Positions 48,149-56,617 of a stretch of DNA of 64,000 nucleotides are shown here, one piece after another (position 1 is the stretch's first letter; each line of letters opens with the position of its first letter). The notes beneath the pieces were generated by a model that saw only the letters and a program-made list of their open reading frames with translations, did not search any database and was not told the origin of the DNA. The stretch is from Palsa-504 sp963744575 (GTDB lineage Bacteria > Actinomycetota > Actinomycetes > Streptosporangiales > Streptosporangiaceae), in NCBI GenBank assembly GCA_963744575.1, contig CAVUUF010000012.1, positions 124,001 through 188,000 of the forward strand. Reading direction: 5' to 3'. Both the position numbers and the translations under genes were made by a program.

Positions 48149-48457
48149 CACCAGCTGCAGCTGAAGTTCGCCGTCGCCGCAGGCCTGTCCAGGGCTTGGG
48201 ATGAGCTTGTCGCCGAGGCGCTGAAGTGCCAGTTGTTGTGTCGTGATCCTTGTCACCGTGAGAAGGGTGCTGAGGATCGCCCTGACCCACCTCACGGCAG
48301 GTATCGCTATCTGTACTACGGATGCCGCTGTGGCGTGTGCAGGGCAGCCAATGCAGCTGCGAGCGCTCGGCAGCGCGCACGGAAGCTCGCAGTAAACGGT
48401 AACTTCGCGAGGACTCCGAGGCTGACGGAGCAAACCTCGGAGTCCCTGCCTGCAATG
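48149..48457 (+). pseudogene. HNH-endonuclease-like remnant next to the tRNA
   Basis: In frame after the TAA at 48146 the sequence reads KFAVAAGLSRAWDELVAEAL, KCQLLCRDPCHREKGAEDRP, HGRYRYLYYGCRCGVCRAAN, AAASARQRARK. The paired C-x-C/H and Y-x-C-x-C-x-x-C motifs resemble small HNH-type proteins of actinophages, where LCxxCHxxK is usual; here a Pro is inserted. An internal ATG/TTG could start at about 48233. The open frame that continues into the tRNA has no coding meaning. Confidence 0.5.
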
Positions 48458-48460
48458 ATG

Positions 48461-48533
48461 CTCCCGCGCTTGGACTCGAACCAAGAACCTGCCGGTTAAC
48501 AGCCGGACGCTCTGCCGATTGAGCTACGCGGGA
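48461..48533 (-). tRNA. tRNA-Asn (GTT)
   Basis: Read on the minus strand, the 73-nt gene has acceptor TCCCGCG pairing with CGCGGGA, discriminator G, D-arm GCTC...GAGC, anticodon stem around CTGTTAA with anticodon GTT, and T-loop GGTTCGAGTC. The CCA end is not encoded (CAT follows). It separates the disordered accessory DNA from the intact housekeeping block, and its 3' end faces the accessory side. tRNA 3' ends are common integration sites. Confidence 0.95.
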
Positions 48534-48689
48534 TCGACCCGCATAAGGGTAGCGCACCCGGGGCGCACCCGGGGCGTCCGCGGGCCGCGGCGACCCGCTG
48601 TTTATCAGAGCCTTACCCGATGAGTACGCTCGCGTAATGGGGGAAGGTCATGGTTGGGCCATGAGGAACAGGCGCGAAAGGGGTGCCAG

Positions 48690-49025
48690 ATGCGCTACAA
48701 GGCCACTTTCCTCGCGGGGCTTGCGGTCGGCTTCGTGGTCGGAGCGCGAGCGGGCCGCGAGCGTTACGAGCAGTTGAAGAAGGCGACCACGCAGGTGGCG
48801 CAGAGCCCGCCCGTGAAGAAGGCGACCCAGGCCGCGAGCTCGAAGGCCGCCGAGCTCACCAAGGTCGCGAAGGACCAGGCCGCGACGCGGGTGCCTAAGC
48901 TCACCGAGACGGCTAAGAACAGCGCCACCAAGGTGCGCGGCCAGATCGACCGGCTCCCCGGCCGGCACGCCGCCGGGGCCGAGAGCGAAGCCGCGGCCGT
49001 GAACGGCACCCGCCCGGCCGACTAG
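48690..49025 (+). CDS. YtxH-like small membrane-associated protein
   Basis: ATG 48690 follows GAAAGGGG. The 111-aa product has one N-terminal membrane segment (YKATFLAGLAVGFVVGARAG), RERYEQLKKATTQVAQS and an Ala/Lys-rich helical tail. The membrane segment followed by RERYE-x-L fits the YtxH/GvpP-type stress proteins. The function is unknown. It is co-oriented against rpoD, which converges from the other side. Confidence 0.75.
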   Translation: MRYKATFLAGLAVGFVVGARAGRERYEQLKKATTQVAQSPPVKKATQAASSKAAELTKVAKDQAATRVPKLTETAKNSATKVRGQIDRLPGRHAAGAESEAAAVNGTRPAD

Positions 49026-49168
49026 GGCCGGGTCAGACCCGAACCCCGTGGACCCGGGTCTCGTGGCTTCCCCGCCCTGCGGGACCCGGGTTTCAGTCAT
49101 GAGTACGCGCACCACGCGGACGCCCGCCCGGACCTGCGGTGAGGCGGCTAAAGGGGGCCTTAACGGTC

Positions 49169-50356
49169 TCAGTCGAGGTATTCGCGGAGCATATGGGCGC
49201 GGCTGGGGTGGCGGAGCTTGGCCAGCGTCTTGGACTCGATCTGCCTGATCCGCTCCCTGGTCACGCCGAACTCCCGGCCGACTTCCTCCAGCGTCCGCGG
49301 GTGCCCGTCGGTGAGGCCGAACCGCAGCTGGATGATCCGCTGCTCCCGCTCGGCCAGCTCGTCCAGGACCCGCTCGAGCTGGTCCTGCAGCATGATGAAC
49401 GCCGCGGCCTCGATGGGCACCACGGCGTCCGCGTCTTCGATGAAGTCCCCGAGATCGGACTCTTCCTCGCCGATCGGGGACTGCAGGGATACCGGCTCCT
49501 GGGCGATCCGCTGGATCTCCGCGACCCGCTCCGGCTCGAGCCCCATCTCCACGGCGATCTCGTCGATGCCGGCTTCCCGGCCGAGCTCCTGGTGCAGCTG
49601 CCGCTGCACCCGGGCCAGCTTGTTGATCGTCTCGACCATGTGCACCGGCACCCGGATGGTGCGCGCCTGGTCGGCGATGGCCCGGGTGATGGCCTGCCGG
49701 ATCCACCAGGTCGCGTACGTGGAGAACTTGTAGCCGCGGGTGTAGTCGAACTTCTCCACCGCGCGGATCAGCCCGAGGTTGCCCTCCTGGATCAGGTCGA
49801 GGAAGACCAGCCCGCGGCCGATGTAGCGCTTGGCGATCGACACCACCAGGCGCAGGTTCGCCTCGATCAGCCGCTGCTTGGCCTTGACCCCCTCGCCGAC
49901 CAGCAGCTCCAGGTCGCCGTGGATGGCGCCGAGCATGGGGAAGCCGCCGGCCAGCTTCTCCTCGGCGAACAGGCCCGCCTCGATCGCCTTGGCCAGCTCC
50001 ACCTCGTCCTCGGCGGTCAGCAGCGGCACCCGGCCGATCTCCCGCAGGTAGATCCGGACCAGGTCGCTGGTCGTGGCCCGTCTGCCCAGTTCGGCGTCCG
50101 CGCGCCGGATCTCGGCCTCGGTGTCGGTGTCTTCCTCCGGCGGCACGTCGAGCACCTCGACGCCCTCGTCGGCGAGCGCGCGCACCGCCGCGTCGATGGA
50201 TTCCGGCGGAAGATCGGCACGCTCCAGCGCCACCATGACGTCGGCCATGGTCACCGAACCGCGCTCCCGTCCTAGCGCCACGAGATCGGTCAGCTGTTCT
50301 GCTGGTGCTGGTCCGTTCGTTAGTACGGTGAGGGTCACGGCAACAGTCTGCGTCAC
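49169..50356 (-). CDS. rpoD: Principal RNA polymerase sigma factor (SigA/HrdB type)
   Basis: The 395-aa protein is a group 1 sigma-70. Region 1.2 is SDLVRIYLREIGRVPLLTAE. Region 2 is RLIEANLRLVVSIAKRYIGR, GLVFLDLIQEGNLGLIRAVE and FDYTRGYKFSTYATWWIRQA (melting and -10 recognition). Region 3 is RVPVHMVETINKLARVQRQL. Region 4 is GHPRTLEEVGREFGVTRERI, RQIESKTLAKLRHP. Start GTG 50356 is chosen; TTG 50359 is adjacent and no strong RBS decides between them. It directs transcription of housekeeping genes. dnaG lies upstream on the same strand (69 bases), as in the rpsU-dnaG-rpoD arrangement of many bacteria. Confidence 0.97.
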   Translation of the reverse strand: MTQTVAVTLTVLTNGPAPAEQLTDLVALGRERGSVTMADVMVALERADLPPESIDAAVRALADEGVEVLDVPPEEDTDTEAEIRRADAELGRRATTSDLVRIYLREIGRVPLLTAEDEVELAKAIEAGLFAEEKLAGGFPMLGAIHGDLELLVGEGVKAKQRLIEANLRLVVSIAKRYIGRGLVFLDLIQEGNLGLIRAVEKFDYTRGYKFSTYATWWIRQAITRAIADQARTIRVPVHMVETINKLARVQRQLHQELGREAGIDEIAVEMGLEPERVAEIQRIAQEPVSLQSPIGEEESDLGDFIEDADAVVPIEAAAFIMLQDQLERVLDELAEREQRIIQLRFGLTDGHPRTLEEVGREFGVTRERIRQIESKTLAKLRHPSRAHMLREYLD

Positions 50357-50392
50357 CAACCCGTGGTTACGGGGGACCTAATTTTGTTACCC

Positions 50393-50410
50393 GCCCGCTA
50401 CATAGCGGGC
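50393..50410. repeat. Inverted repeat between dnaG and rpoD
   Basis: GCCCGCTA and TAGCGGGC are separated by CA, an 8-bp perfect stem. On the minus strand it is followed by GGGTAACAAAATT, which is A-rich, not a T-run, so it does not qualify as a classical terminator of dnaG. It might shape the 5' leader of rpoD. Confidence 0.55.
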
Positions 50411-50424
50411 GTACCCTCCCGCGG

Positions 50425-53283
50425 TCACCCGCCCGCGGCGCGGTCAAGCAGCGCTTTCCTGCGTTTCTCCAGCCCCACCAGGTCCCCGAACGTTCTGTTG
50501 TAACCGGCCTGTTCTTCCACCGGGTTCATCCGCTGCAACCGGGCCTTGACCGACGTGATCTCCCGGCTGACCGCGAGCTCGCCGACTTTGGCCAGCAGGA
50601 CGTCGGCGTACCTCGCGTCGGGCTCGCCGTGGCGGCGGAGCGGTTCGACGGCAAGCTGCGTGACGAACGCCTGCGCCCGGTCATTGGGCGCCGCATCGCG
50701 CAGCCGGGCCACCCACTCCCGCGGGCTGCCGCCGCCCGCCGCCGTGCCGCCGCACCCGGCGATCAGCGTGAACACCGCGCCGTGCACGGGGGCGGTGAAC
50801 GCATCCGGGCCGAGCATGTCGAACTCGGGCCCGCACAGCACGGGCCGCTGCACGGCGAGCTTGAGTACCTCGCGCTCGACCCAGACCACCGGATCGGTCA
50901 GGTCGTAGGGTGGCCCGCCGTTCCCCCGCGCGTCCCCATTGGCGCCGAACGAGCCGGGCTGCTTGCCCTGGTTCTCCTGCTTGCGGCGGCCACCCCGGGC
51001 CCCCCCGAGGCGCGTGTTTCCCGCATGAGCCCCGATCCGGGAAAGGATGAACGCTTCGTCGAGCAGGCCGAGCCAGCGGTCCAGGTTCACCGCATACCTG
51101 GCGCGCAGTCCCTTGTCCTTGATCCCGGCCACGATCGGCGCGGCCTCGTCGAGCGCGGCGAGCTGGCCTTCGGTGGTGTCCAGGTCGTGACGGCCGAGCA
51201 CGCCCTTGATCGCGAACTCGAACAGGGGAACCCGGCGGGCGATCAGGTCGCGCACCGCCGCGTCGCCGTGCGCGAGCCGCAGGTCGCACGGGTCGAGGCC
51301 GTTGGGCTCCACGGTGACGTACGTCTGGGTGGCGAACTTCGCCTCCATGCCGAACGCGCGCCGCGCGGCCCGCTGCCCGGCCTCGTCCCCGTCGAAGGTG
51401 AAGATCACCTCGCCCGTGAACGAGTCCGAGTCCATGATCAGTCGGCGCAGCACCTTGATGTGGTCCTCGCCGAACGAGGTGCCGCAGGTGGCCACCGCGG
51501 TCGGCACCCCGGCCAGGTGGCAGGCCATCACGTCGGTGTAGCCCTCCACGATGACCGCCTGCCTGCGCTGGGCGATCTCGCGTTTGGCCAGGTCCGCCCC
51601 GTACAGCACGGTGCTCTTGCGGAACAGCGGGGTCTCCGGCGTGTTGAGGTACTTGGGGCCGTCGTCGTCGGGAGCGAGCTTGCGCGCGCCGAACGCGATC
51701 ACGTCGCCGGACAGGTCGCGGATGGGCCACATCAGCCGGCCGCGGAACCGGTCCCGCGGGCCGCGGCTGCCCTCCCGGGCCAGGCCCGCGGCGATCAGCT
51801 CGGCGTCGGTGAAGCCGCGTCCGCGCAGGTGCCTGGTCAGGTCCTCCCAGGCCTTCGGGGAGTAGCCGACGCCGAACTTTTCGATGTCGCCCGGCTCGAA
51901 ACCGCGCTCGGCCAGGAAGGCACGCGCCGGCGCGGCGTCGGATCCGTCTATCCGTTCGGCATAAAATTCGGCGGCCTGCCGGTGCGCGTCAGTCAGCCTG
52001 CGCCGCTGGCTCTGCTCCTGGCCCGGCACGTAGCCGCCCTGCTCGTAGCGGAGCTCGACGCCGGCCCGGGCGGCGAGCCGCTCGATGGCCTCGACGAAGC
52101 TGAGCCCGTCGATCTTCTGCACGAACTTGATGACGTCGCCGCCCTCGGCACAGCTGAAACAGTTGCCGGTGAGAATGTTGTCTTCAAGCGTAAAGGCGTG
52201 ACCCTCGTCGACTACCGCGCAGAAGACTTCTTCCACCCGGTCGGTCTGACAAACCTCGCGCACCATCCAGCATTTCCGTTCATAGGCTTGGCTTGCGGTA
52301 CTGAATCGGAGGCGGTGTTTGTCCAGGAGGAAGAACTCATCAGTGAGATCGGAGCCGACGAGGATAATCCCGAACAGCGAGCTTGGCTCGCTGCCCTCGA
52401 AGCCGGTCCGGATCTGTTCGGTAATTCCGTAGGTTCCGATTCCCAGGCGCGTGCACAGCAGGCGCACGTACTCAAGCTCATCACGCTTGGCGGAATTGAG
52501 CATGACCGTCCCGGTCGCTGAGACGCATCCGTCTGCGGCGAAGTAACCCGCCAGCCATCCGTACAGATAGGAAACCGACTCATCCAGGAGAGGAAGCTCT
52601 TTAAAGAACCGTGGCAGATGATGGACGAGCATCTGGCGCCCGTGCTGTGTCATCTTGCTCACCGGGAACCATTTGAGGAGCTCAGCGTCCTTGACCGCGT
52701 CCAGTTGAGCCATGGAGCCGGTACCGCTCCGGGTGCCGTCCCCGAAGGTCACTCCGTGCGCAATGCCGAATGGCGAGGGTGTTGTCTGCTTGACCCTGGT
52801 TCTCGGGAACTTCGAGACCAGCCGGTGGCCTGGACGAAGATCACGCGTTGTCACTTCGCGGCTGGATGTCTGCATCCTTGCCGACCGGACGAACCAGCGG
52901 TGCTCCGCAGTCGCGTAGATGTGCCTGCTGATGCCGTTCCGGGTGACCGTCAGCCGCATCAGCGGCTGTACGCCGAACGAGCGGAAAGGCGCGTCGATCC
53001 AGTCTGCATGCTTGCCCAGGATGCGGTGCGTTCGGCCGGCCAGTTCGCGGATCGGCTTGACACCCTCCCAGGTCAGCACGCGCGTTTCGGCTGCGAGGCA
53101 GTAGAAGAGTCCGCGCGCGGGGGTGACGTTGAACGAGGGTGTCTTCTCGTCGTGGAACGGGCACAGTCCCTTGAGTGAGCCGCCGCCCGCGTTCCTCAGC
53201 TGCAGGTACTCGCCGACCACCTCGTCGATGGGTGAGCGCTCGCGAACTACCGCGATGTCCTCGTCGCGGATCCGCCCAGGCAC
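50425..53283 (-). CDS. dnaG: DNA primase with an in-frame intein
   Basis: The start is GTG 53283 (VPGRIRDEDIAVVRERSPID) with GGAGG six bases upstream; an earlier in-frame ATG at 53340 lacks support. The precursor is 952 aa; excision of the 313-aa intein leaves about 639 aa, the normal size. The CHC2 zinc finger is LCPFH...FYC|FSC, interrupted before its third ligand Cys. The toprim core is present (EGYTDVMACHL, TFDGDEAGQRAA). The C-terminal helicase-binding part (RTFGDLVGLEKRRKALLDRA) is intact. It makes RNA primers for replication. Activity requires intein splicing. Confidence 0.97.
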   Translation of the reverse strand: MPGRIRDEDIAVVRERSPIDEVVGEYLQLRNAGGGSLKGLCPFHDEKTPSFNVTPARGLFYCLAAETRVLTWEGVKPIRELAGRTHRILGKHADWIDAPFRSFGVQPLMRLTVTRNGISRHIYATAEHRWFVRSARMQTSSREVTTRDLRPGHRLVSKFPRTRVKQTTPSPFGIAHGVTFGDGTRSGTGSMAQLDAVKDAELLKWFPVSKMTQHGRQMLVHHLPRFFKELPLLDESVSYLYGWLAGYFAADGCVSATGTVMLNSAKRDELEYVRLLCTRLGIGTYGITEQIRTGFEGSEPSSLFGIILVGSDLTDEFFLLDKHRLRFSTASQAYERKCWMVREVCQTDRVEEVFCAVVDEGHAFTLEDNILTGNCFSCAEGGDVIKFVQKIDGLSFVEAIERLAARAGVELRYEQGGYVPGQEQSQRRRLTDAHRQAAEFYAERIDGSDAAPARAFLAERGFEPGDIEKFGVGYSPKAWEDLTRHLRGRGFTDAELIAAGLAREGSRGPRDRFRGRLMWPIRDLSGDVIAFGARKLAPDDDGPKYLNTPETPLFRKSTVLYGADLAKREIAQRRQAVIVEGYTDVMACHLAGVPTAVATCGTSFGEDHIKVLRRLIMDSDSFTGEVIFTFDGDEAGQRAARRAFGMEAKFATQTYVTVEPNGLDPCDLRLAHGDAAVRDLIARRVPLFEFAIKGVLGRHDLDTTEGQLAALDEAAPIVAGIKDKGLRARYAVNLDRWLGLLDEAFILSRIGAHAGNTRLGGARGGRRKQENQGKQPGSFGANGDARGNGGPPYDLTDPVVWVEREVLKLAVQRPVLCGPEFDMLGPDAFTAPVHGAVFTLIAGCGGTAAGGGSPREWVARLRDAAPNDRAQAFVTQLAVEPLRRHGEPDARYADVLLAKVGELAVSREITSVKARLQRMNPVEEQAGYNRTFGDLVGLEKRRKALLDRAAGG
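52162..53100 (-). other. DnaG intein with LAGLIDADG-type endonuclease region
   Basis: The inserted 313 residues start with Cys (CLAAETRVLTWEGVKPIREL, block A) and have the block B pattern IYATAEHRWFV (T-x-x-H). Blocks F and G are VEEVFCAVVDEGHAFTLEDN and ILTGN, followed by Cys as +1 extein residue. The penultimate residue is Gly instead of His. A central LYGWLAGYFAADGCVS is a LAGLIDADG-like motif; a clear second one is not seen. Base composition looks lower in GC than the flanking primase. Insertion precisely before a zinc-ligand Cys in a highly conserved finger is typical for inteins. Confidence 0.95.
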
Positions 53284-53360
53284 CGTCCACCTCCGCTCGC
53301 GGTCTGTTGTCGTCGCGAGTCTAGTCCCGGGTGCCGACATTCGGGCCGTAACCTGGGCGA

Positions 53361-54062
53361 GTGGCTGACCTGCTCGTGCTGTGGGACGTGGACTACACGC
53401 TGGTGAGCGCGGACGGCCTGGGCACGCGGCTGTACGAGGCGGTGTTCCGGGAGATGTTCGGCCGGGAGCTGACCGTGGTCGCGCCCAAGGCGGGGCGGAC
53501 CGACCGCGCCATCGCCGGCGACACGCTCGCGCTGGCCGGGGTGCCCGCCGCCGACGTTGACGCCTTCCTGGCCGCGCTGGCCCGGGCCGCGGCGGACGGC
53601 GTGGTTCCGGGGGCGGTACGGGCGCTGCCCGGTGCCGCCGAGGCCATCGCGGCGCTGGCCGCGGCGGGGGTCCGCCAGTCGGTGCTCACCGGCAACATCA
53701 GGCCGCTGGCGGCGCTGAAGCTCGGCCGGGCGGGTCTGGGCGATCATCTCGACCTGGACGCCGGCGCGTATGGGGACGTGCACGTGATCCGGGCCGAGCT
53801 GGTGGCGGTGGCCCGGCAGGCGGCTTTGCGGGCCTACGGCACGGAGTTTGCCGGACCGTCGACCGTGCTGGTCGGCGACACGCCGCTGGACGTGGCGGCC
53901 GCGCTGGTCGCCGGGGCGCGGGTGGTAGCCGTCGCGACCGGCAGCTACCCCGCGGCCGCGCTGGCCGCGGCTGGCGCCGAGGTCGTCCTGCCTGACCTGA
54001 CCGACACCGCCCGGGTCCTCGCCGCTGTCATCGCCCCTGGCCCGGAGGGGGACAGCGGCTGA
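53361..54062 (+). CDS. HAD-superfamily phosphatase
   Basis: GTG 53361 encodes 233 aa. Motif I is LLVLWDVDYTLV (D-x-D-x-T, residues about 9-13), motif II VRQSVLTGNIRPLA (Thr), motif III region RAYGTEF, motif IV STVLVGDTPLDVAAA (Asp pair). The helical cap lies between residues about 20 and 85, as in phosphoglycolate-phosphatase-like HADs. The substrate is unassigned. It is divergent from dnaG (77-base gap), so the two promoters lie back to back. Confidence 0.88.
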   Translation: MADLLVLWDVDYTLVSADGLGTRLYEAVFREMFGRELTVVAPKAGRTDRAIAGDTLALAGVPAADVDAFLAALARAAADGVVPGAVRALPGAAEAIAALAAAGVRQSVLTGNIRPLAALKLGRAGLGDHLDLDAGAYGDVHVIRAELVAVARQAALRAYGTEFAGPSTVLVGDTPLDVAAALVAGARVVAVATGSYPAAALAAAGAEVVLPDLTDTARVLAAVIAPGPEGDSG

Positions 54063-54075
54063 TGACGGCCCGATG

Positions 54076-55047
54076 CTAGCCGGGAAGGTCCCGCTGGACC
54101 GGGCAGCCGGGTGAGCATGGCCGGGGCCGGCCATCCCAGCCACGGCGGCGTAGCACCCTGGCCACCTCAGCGGCGGTCTCACAGGGCTGGCGGCTGATGT
54201 GCATCCACCCGTACCGCAGCGACTGGATGCCCTCGGCCGCCGCGGCATTGTCCCTGGTCTTGTCCTTCCACCGATTCTCGTCCGGGTGCGCCAGCCGCCC
54301 GTCGAGTTCCACGACCACCCGGTAGGGCTCGTACAGGCGATCCCGGCGTCCCCGCCGCCCGTTCGGTCCTCTGAACGGCACCTGCCTGGTCGGCTCCGGC
54401 AGGTCGTGGGCCTTCTCCACGTCCCTGTGATAACGGAACTCCAGCACCGAATGGTCCCCGCCCGCCGCGGCGACGATGAGTTCATGCAGGTCCGCGCGCC
54501 AGCGTAGTCTCGGGCGCTTGGTCATCGCCTGGCGCAGGCTGGTCTCGTCGGTGAGCTCCCTGGCGATCGCGCGGGTCACCCAGCCGCATACGTCGTCGAA
54601 GCTCTGCGCCGTCTGCGTCAGGTCGAGCACGGTCTCCTCGATCGTCGTCCTCGGCGGCCGGGAACCGGCAAGCACGGCTTCCGCCGCCCTATCCGATCGA
54701 TGCAGGAAGACCCCGTCGATCTCCGCGACGCGTCGCGAGTGCGGAACCGTCACGTGGATCGGATTGGTCACCGTATCGGCAAGCCCCTGCAATTCGGCCG
54801 CGGTCTGGTAGCTGAGCGTCGCGCCGGGGCCTGCCGCGAGCAGCGCCGCCCACAGACGGGCACCACGACCGGGAGCTCCGGTGAACGTCGCATAGATCCC
54901 AGAATGAAGCTGCCGCCATCGGTCACTCCTCACCCGGAACTTGATCATGCCCGGAGACAGCCCCGCCCGGATGGCCTGCGAGCGGGAGATGACACCGTAT
55001 TGCCACTGGGCTAGGTGACGGAGGGTAGGAGGAAGCTCACTTGCCAT
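54076..55047 (-). CDS. AbiEi-like HTH and DUF559/PD-(D/E)XK protein
   Basis: From ATG 55047 (MASELPPTLRHLAQWQYGVI) the protein has an AbiEi-type antitoxin N-terminal winged helix (SRSQAIRAGLSPGMIKFRVR, SDRWRQLHSGIYATFTG) and a C-terminal DUF559-like nuclease-fold region (RRDRLYEPYRVVVELDGRLA, RDNAAAAEGIQSLRYGW). An ATG 30 bases upstream is possible. Many actinomycete genomes have solitary copies without a toxin partner. No AbiEii-type nucleotidyltransferase lies beside it, so a toxin-antitoxin role is unsupported. Confidence 0.8.
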   Translation of the reverse strand: MASELPPTLRHLAQWQYGVISRSQAIRAGLSPGMIKFRVRSDRWRQLHSGIYATFTGAPGRGARLWAALLAAGPGATLSYQTAAELQGLADTVTNPIHVTVPHSRRVAEIDGVFLHRSDRAAEAVLAGSRPPRTTIEETVLDLTQTAQSFDDVCGWVTRAIARELTDETSLRQAMTKRPRLRWRADLHELIVAAAGGDHSVLEFRYHRDVEKAHDLPEPTRQVPFRGPNGRRGRRDRLYEPYRVVVELDGRLAHPDENRWKDKTRDNAAAAEGIQSLRYGWMHISRQPCETAAEVARVLRRRGWDGRPRPCSPGCPVQRDLPG

Positions 55048-55095
55048 GCAGGACAGTGTGACCGTAGCCACTGACATCCAGCCGACTCCGACTTT

Positions 55096-55173
55096 ATCGG
55101 GAGGATCCGGGTTCTCGGGAGGATCGGGTACCCCTCAGGCACCCAGATCCTCCCGAGAGGCCAGATCCTCCCC
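55096..55173. repeat. Nested inverted repeat
   Basis: CTCGGGAGGATC (55114-55125) pairs with GATCCTCCCGAG (55146-55157), a 12-bp perfect stem with a 20-base loop. Outside it, GGGAGGATC (55099-55107) pairs with GATCCTCCC (55164-55172). It lies between the AbiEi gene and the end of the FAD reductase gene. There is no T-run, so a terminator is unproven. Confidence 0.7.
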
Positions 55174-55284
55174 GCTATTTGCGCACGTGAGGCGCTTGGG
55201 GCCATTGGGCTTCAAGGGGGTTGGGGCGGCGGTGGGCCGTGAGGCTGATGGGGCGAATGCGGGATGTGGGGCTTGGGGCCGGGG

Positions 55285-55370
55285 CGCGGGCGGAGCAGGG
55301 GCTCGGGGACGCGGGCGGAGCGCGGGAGGCGGGCGGAGCAGGGGCTCGGGACGCGGGCGGAGCGCGGGGG
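55285..55370. repeat. Two tandem copies of a 42-43-bp GC-rich unit
   Basis: The unit beginning GCGGGCGGAGCAGGGGCTCG and ending near GAGCGCGGGAG repeats once with one base missing. The surrounding 320 bp (55078-55398) contain no gene and are strongly G-rich on the plus strand. Confidence 0.65.
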
Positions 55371-55398
55371 GCGGGGCGCACGGGTGCGGGGCGGGCGG

Positions 55399-56607
55399 TT
55401 AGAGGTCGGTTAGGGGGATATCGGGGTTGGTGAGGCGGGCGGGGTCTATCTCGCGGGCGGAGCGGATCAGGGACTGGATGTCGTCGTTGACGTCCCAGAC
55501 GTTGACATTCATGCCGGCGACCACGGCGCCGCGGGAGAGCCAGAACGCGATGAACTCGCGGGTGGCCGGGTCACCGCGGTAGCCGACCTGGTCGTAGGTG
55601 CCGGGTGCGGGCAGGCCCGCGCATTCCATGCCGAGGTCGTACTGGTCGCTGTAGTAGTAGGGAACGCGGTCGTAGCTGACGGGCCGGCCGAGCATGGACC
55701 GGGCCGCGGCCGGGCCGCCGTTCAGGGCGTTAGCCCAGTGCTCGACGCGGACCCGGCGGCCGAGCAGCGGGTTGAAGGAGTTCGCCACGTCGCCTGCGGC
55801 GAAGATGTTCGCGTCCGAGGTGCGCAGGGCCGCGTCGGTCAGCACGCCGTTGGAGACGTCGAGGCCGGCGCGGGCGGCCAGGTCATCGTTCGGGGCCGCG
55901 CCGATGCCGACGACCAGGATGTCGGCGGGGATTTCCGCGCCGCCGGAGGTGATGACCATGCCGGGGCGGAACTCGACAGCCCGCTCGCCGAAGCGGAACT
56001 GCACGCCGTGCGCCCGGTGCAGGTCGGCGAAGACCGCGCCGAGCTCGGGGCCGAGCTGGTCGTGCAGCGCGCCGGGCTGCGGCTCGAGCACGGTCACCGG
56101 GCAGTCCGCCGAGCGGGCTGCCGCCGTGGTCTCCAGGCCGATCCAGCCGGCCCCGGCCACCACGACCCGGGTACCCGGCTGGAACGCCGAGCGCAGCCGG
56201 TCGCAGTCGGCCAGCGTGCGAAGGTAGAGCACCTCGTCCCGGTCCGAGCCGGGGAGGTCGAGGCGGCGCGGCGAAGCGCCGGTGGTAAGCAACAGCTTGT
56301 CGTAGCGCACCTCGCTGGGGCCGGAGCCGGAGACGGTAACGGTGCCCGCGTCCCGGTCGATCGCGGTGACGGTGGCGCCGGCCCGGAAGTCCACGCCGTG
56401 CCCGGCGTACCAGCCGGCGTCGTGCACGAAGACCGAGTCCCGGCTGTCGTTGCCGAGCAGGTAACCCTTTGACAGCGGGGGCCGCTCGTACGGAAGTTCA
56501 AGCTCCGAGCCGAGCAGCACGATATCGCCGTCGAATCCCTCGGCCCGCAGCGTCTCGGCGGCCTTGGCCCCGGCTAGGCTGGCGCCGGCGATCACAAAAG
56601 TTGGCAT
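55399..56607 (-). CDS. FAD-dependent NAD(P)H oxidoreductase (ferredoxin-reductase type)
   Basis: The 402-aa protein has the FAD-binding FVIAGASLAGAKAAETLRAE, ELPYERPPLSKGYL, KLLLTTGASPRRLDLPG, the NAD(P)H-binding VVVAGAGWIGLETTAAARSA, and the second FAD motif IFAAGDVANSFNPLLG. The C-terminal RVEHWANALNGGPAAARSML is typical of rubredoxin/putidaredoxin-reductase-like enzymes. It would reduce a ferredoxin for a P450 or dioxygenase; no such partner is in the window. It ends 11 bases from dgt's stop side and shares its strand. Confidence 0.9.
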   Translation of the reverse strand: MPTFVIAGASLAGAKAAETLRAEGFDGDIVLLGSELELPYERPPLSKGYLLGNDSRDSVFVHDAGWYAGHGVDFRAGATVTAIDRDAGTVTVSGSGPSEVRYDKLLLTTGASPRRLDLPGSDRDEVLYLRTLADCDRLRSAFQPGTRVVVAGAGWIGLETTAAARSADCPVTVLEPQPGALHDQLGPELGAVFADLHRAHGVQFRFGERAVEFRPGMVITSGGAEIPADILVVGIGAAPNDDLAARAGLDVSNGVLTDAALRTSDANIFAAGDVANSFNPLLGRRVRVEHWANALNGGPAAARSMLGRPVSYDRVPYYYSDQYDLGMECAGLPAPGTYDQVGYRGDPATREFIAFWLSRGAVVAGMNVNVWDVNDDIQSLIRSAREIDPARLTNPDIPLTDL

Positions 56608-56617
56608 GGGTCAAAGG

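Noticed and set aside
48233..48499. Protein-coding frame running into the tRNA
   Set aside because: The end of this frame (LDSNQEPAG) is the antisense of tRNA-Asn, a well-known false frame.
50393..50410. Rho-independent terminator after dnaG
   Set aside because: The stem is perfect, but the following bases on the transcribed strand are A-rich and lack a T-run.
50629..52521. Long plus-strand frame opposite dnaG
   Set aside because: Same reason; it also crosses the intein boundary without any change, which a real gene would not.
54076..55047. Complete AbiE toxin-antitoxin system
   Set aside because: Only the AbiEi-like half with a DUF559 domain is present; no AbiEii nucleotidyltransferase is adjacent.
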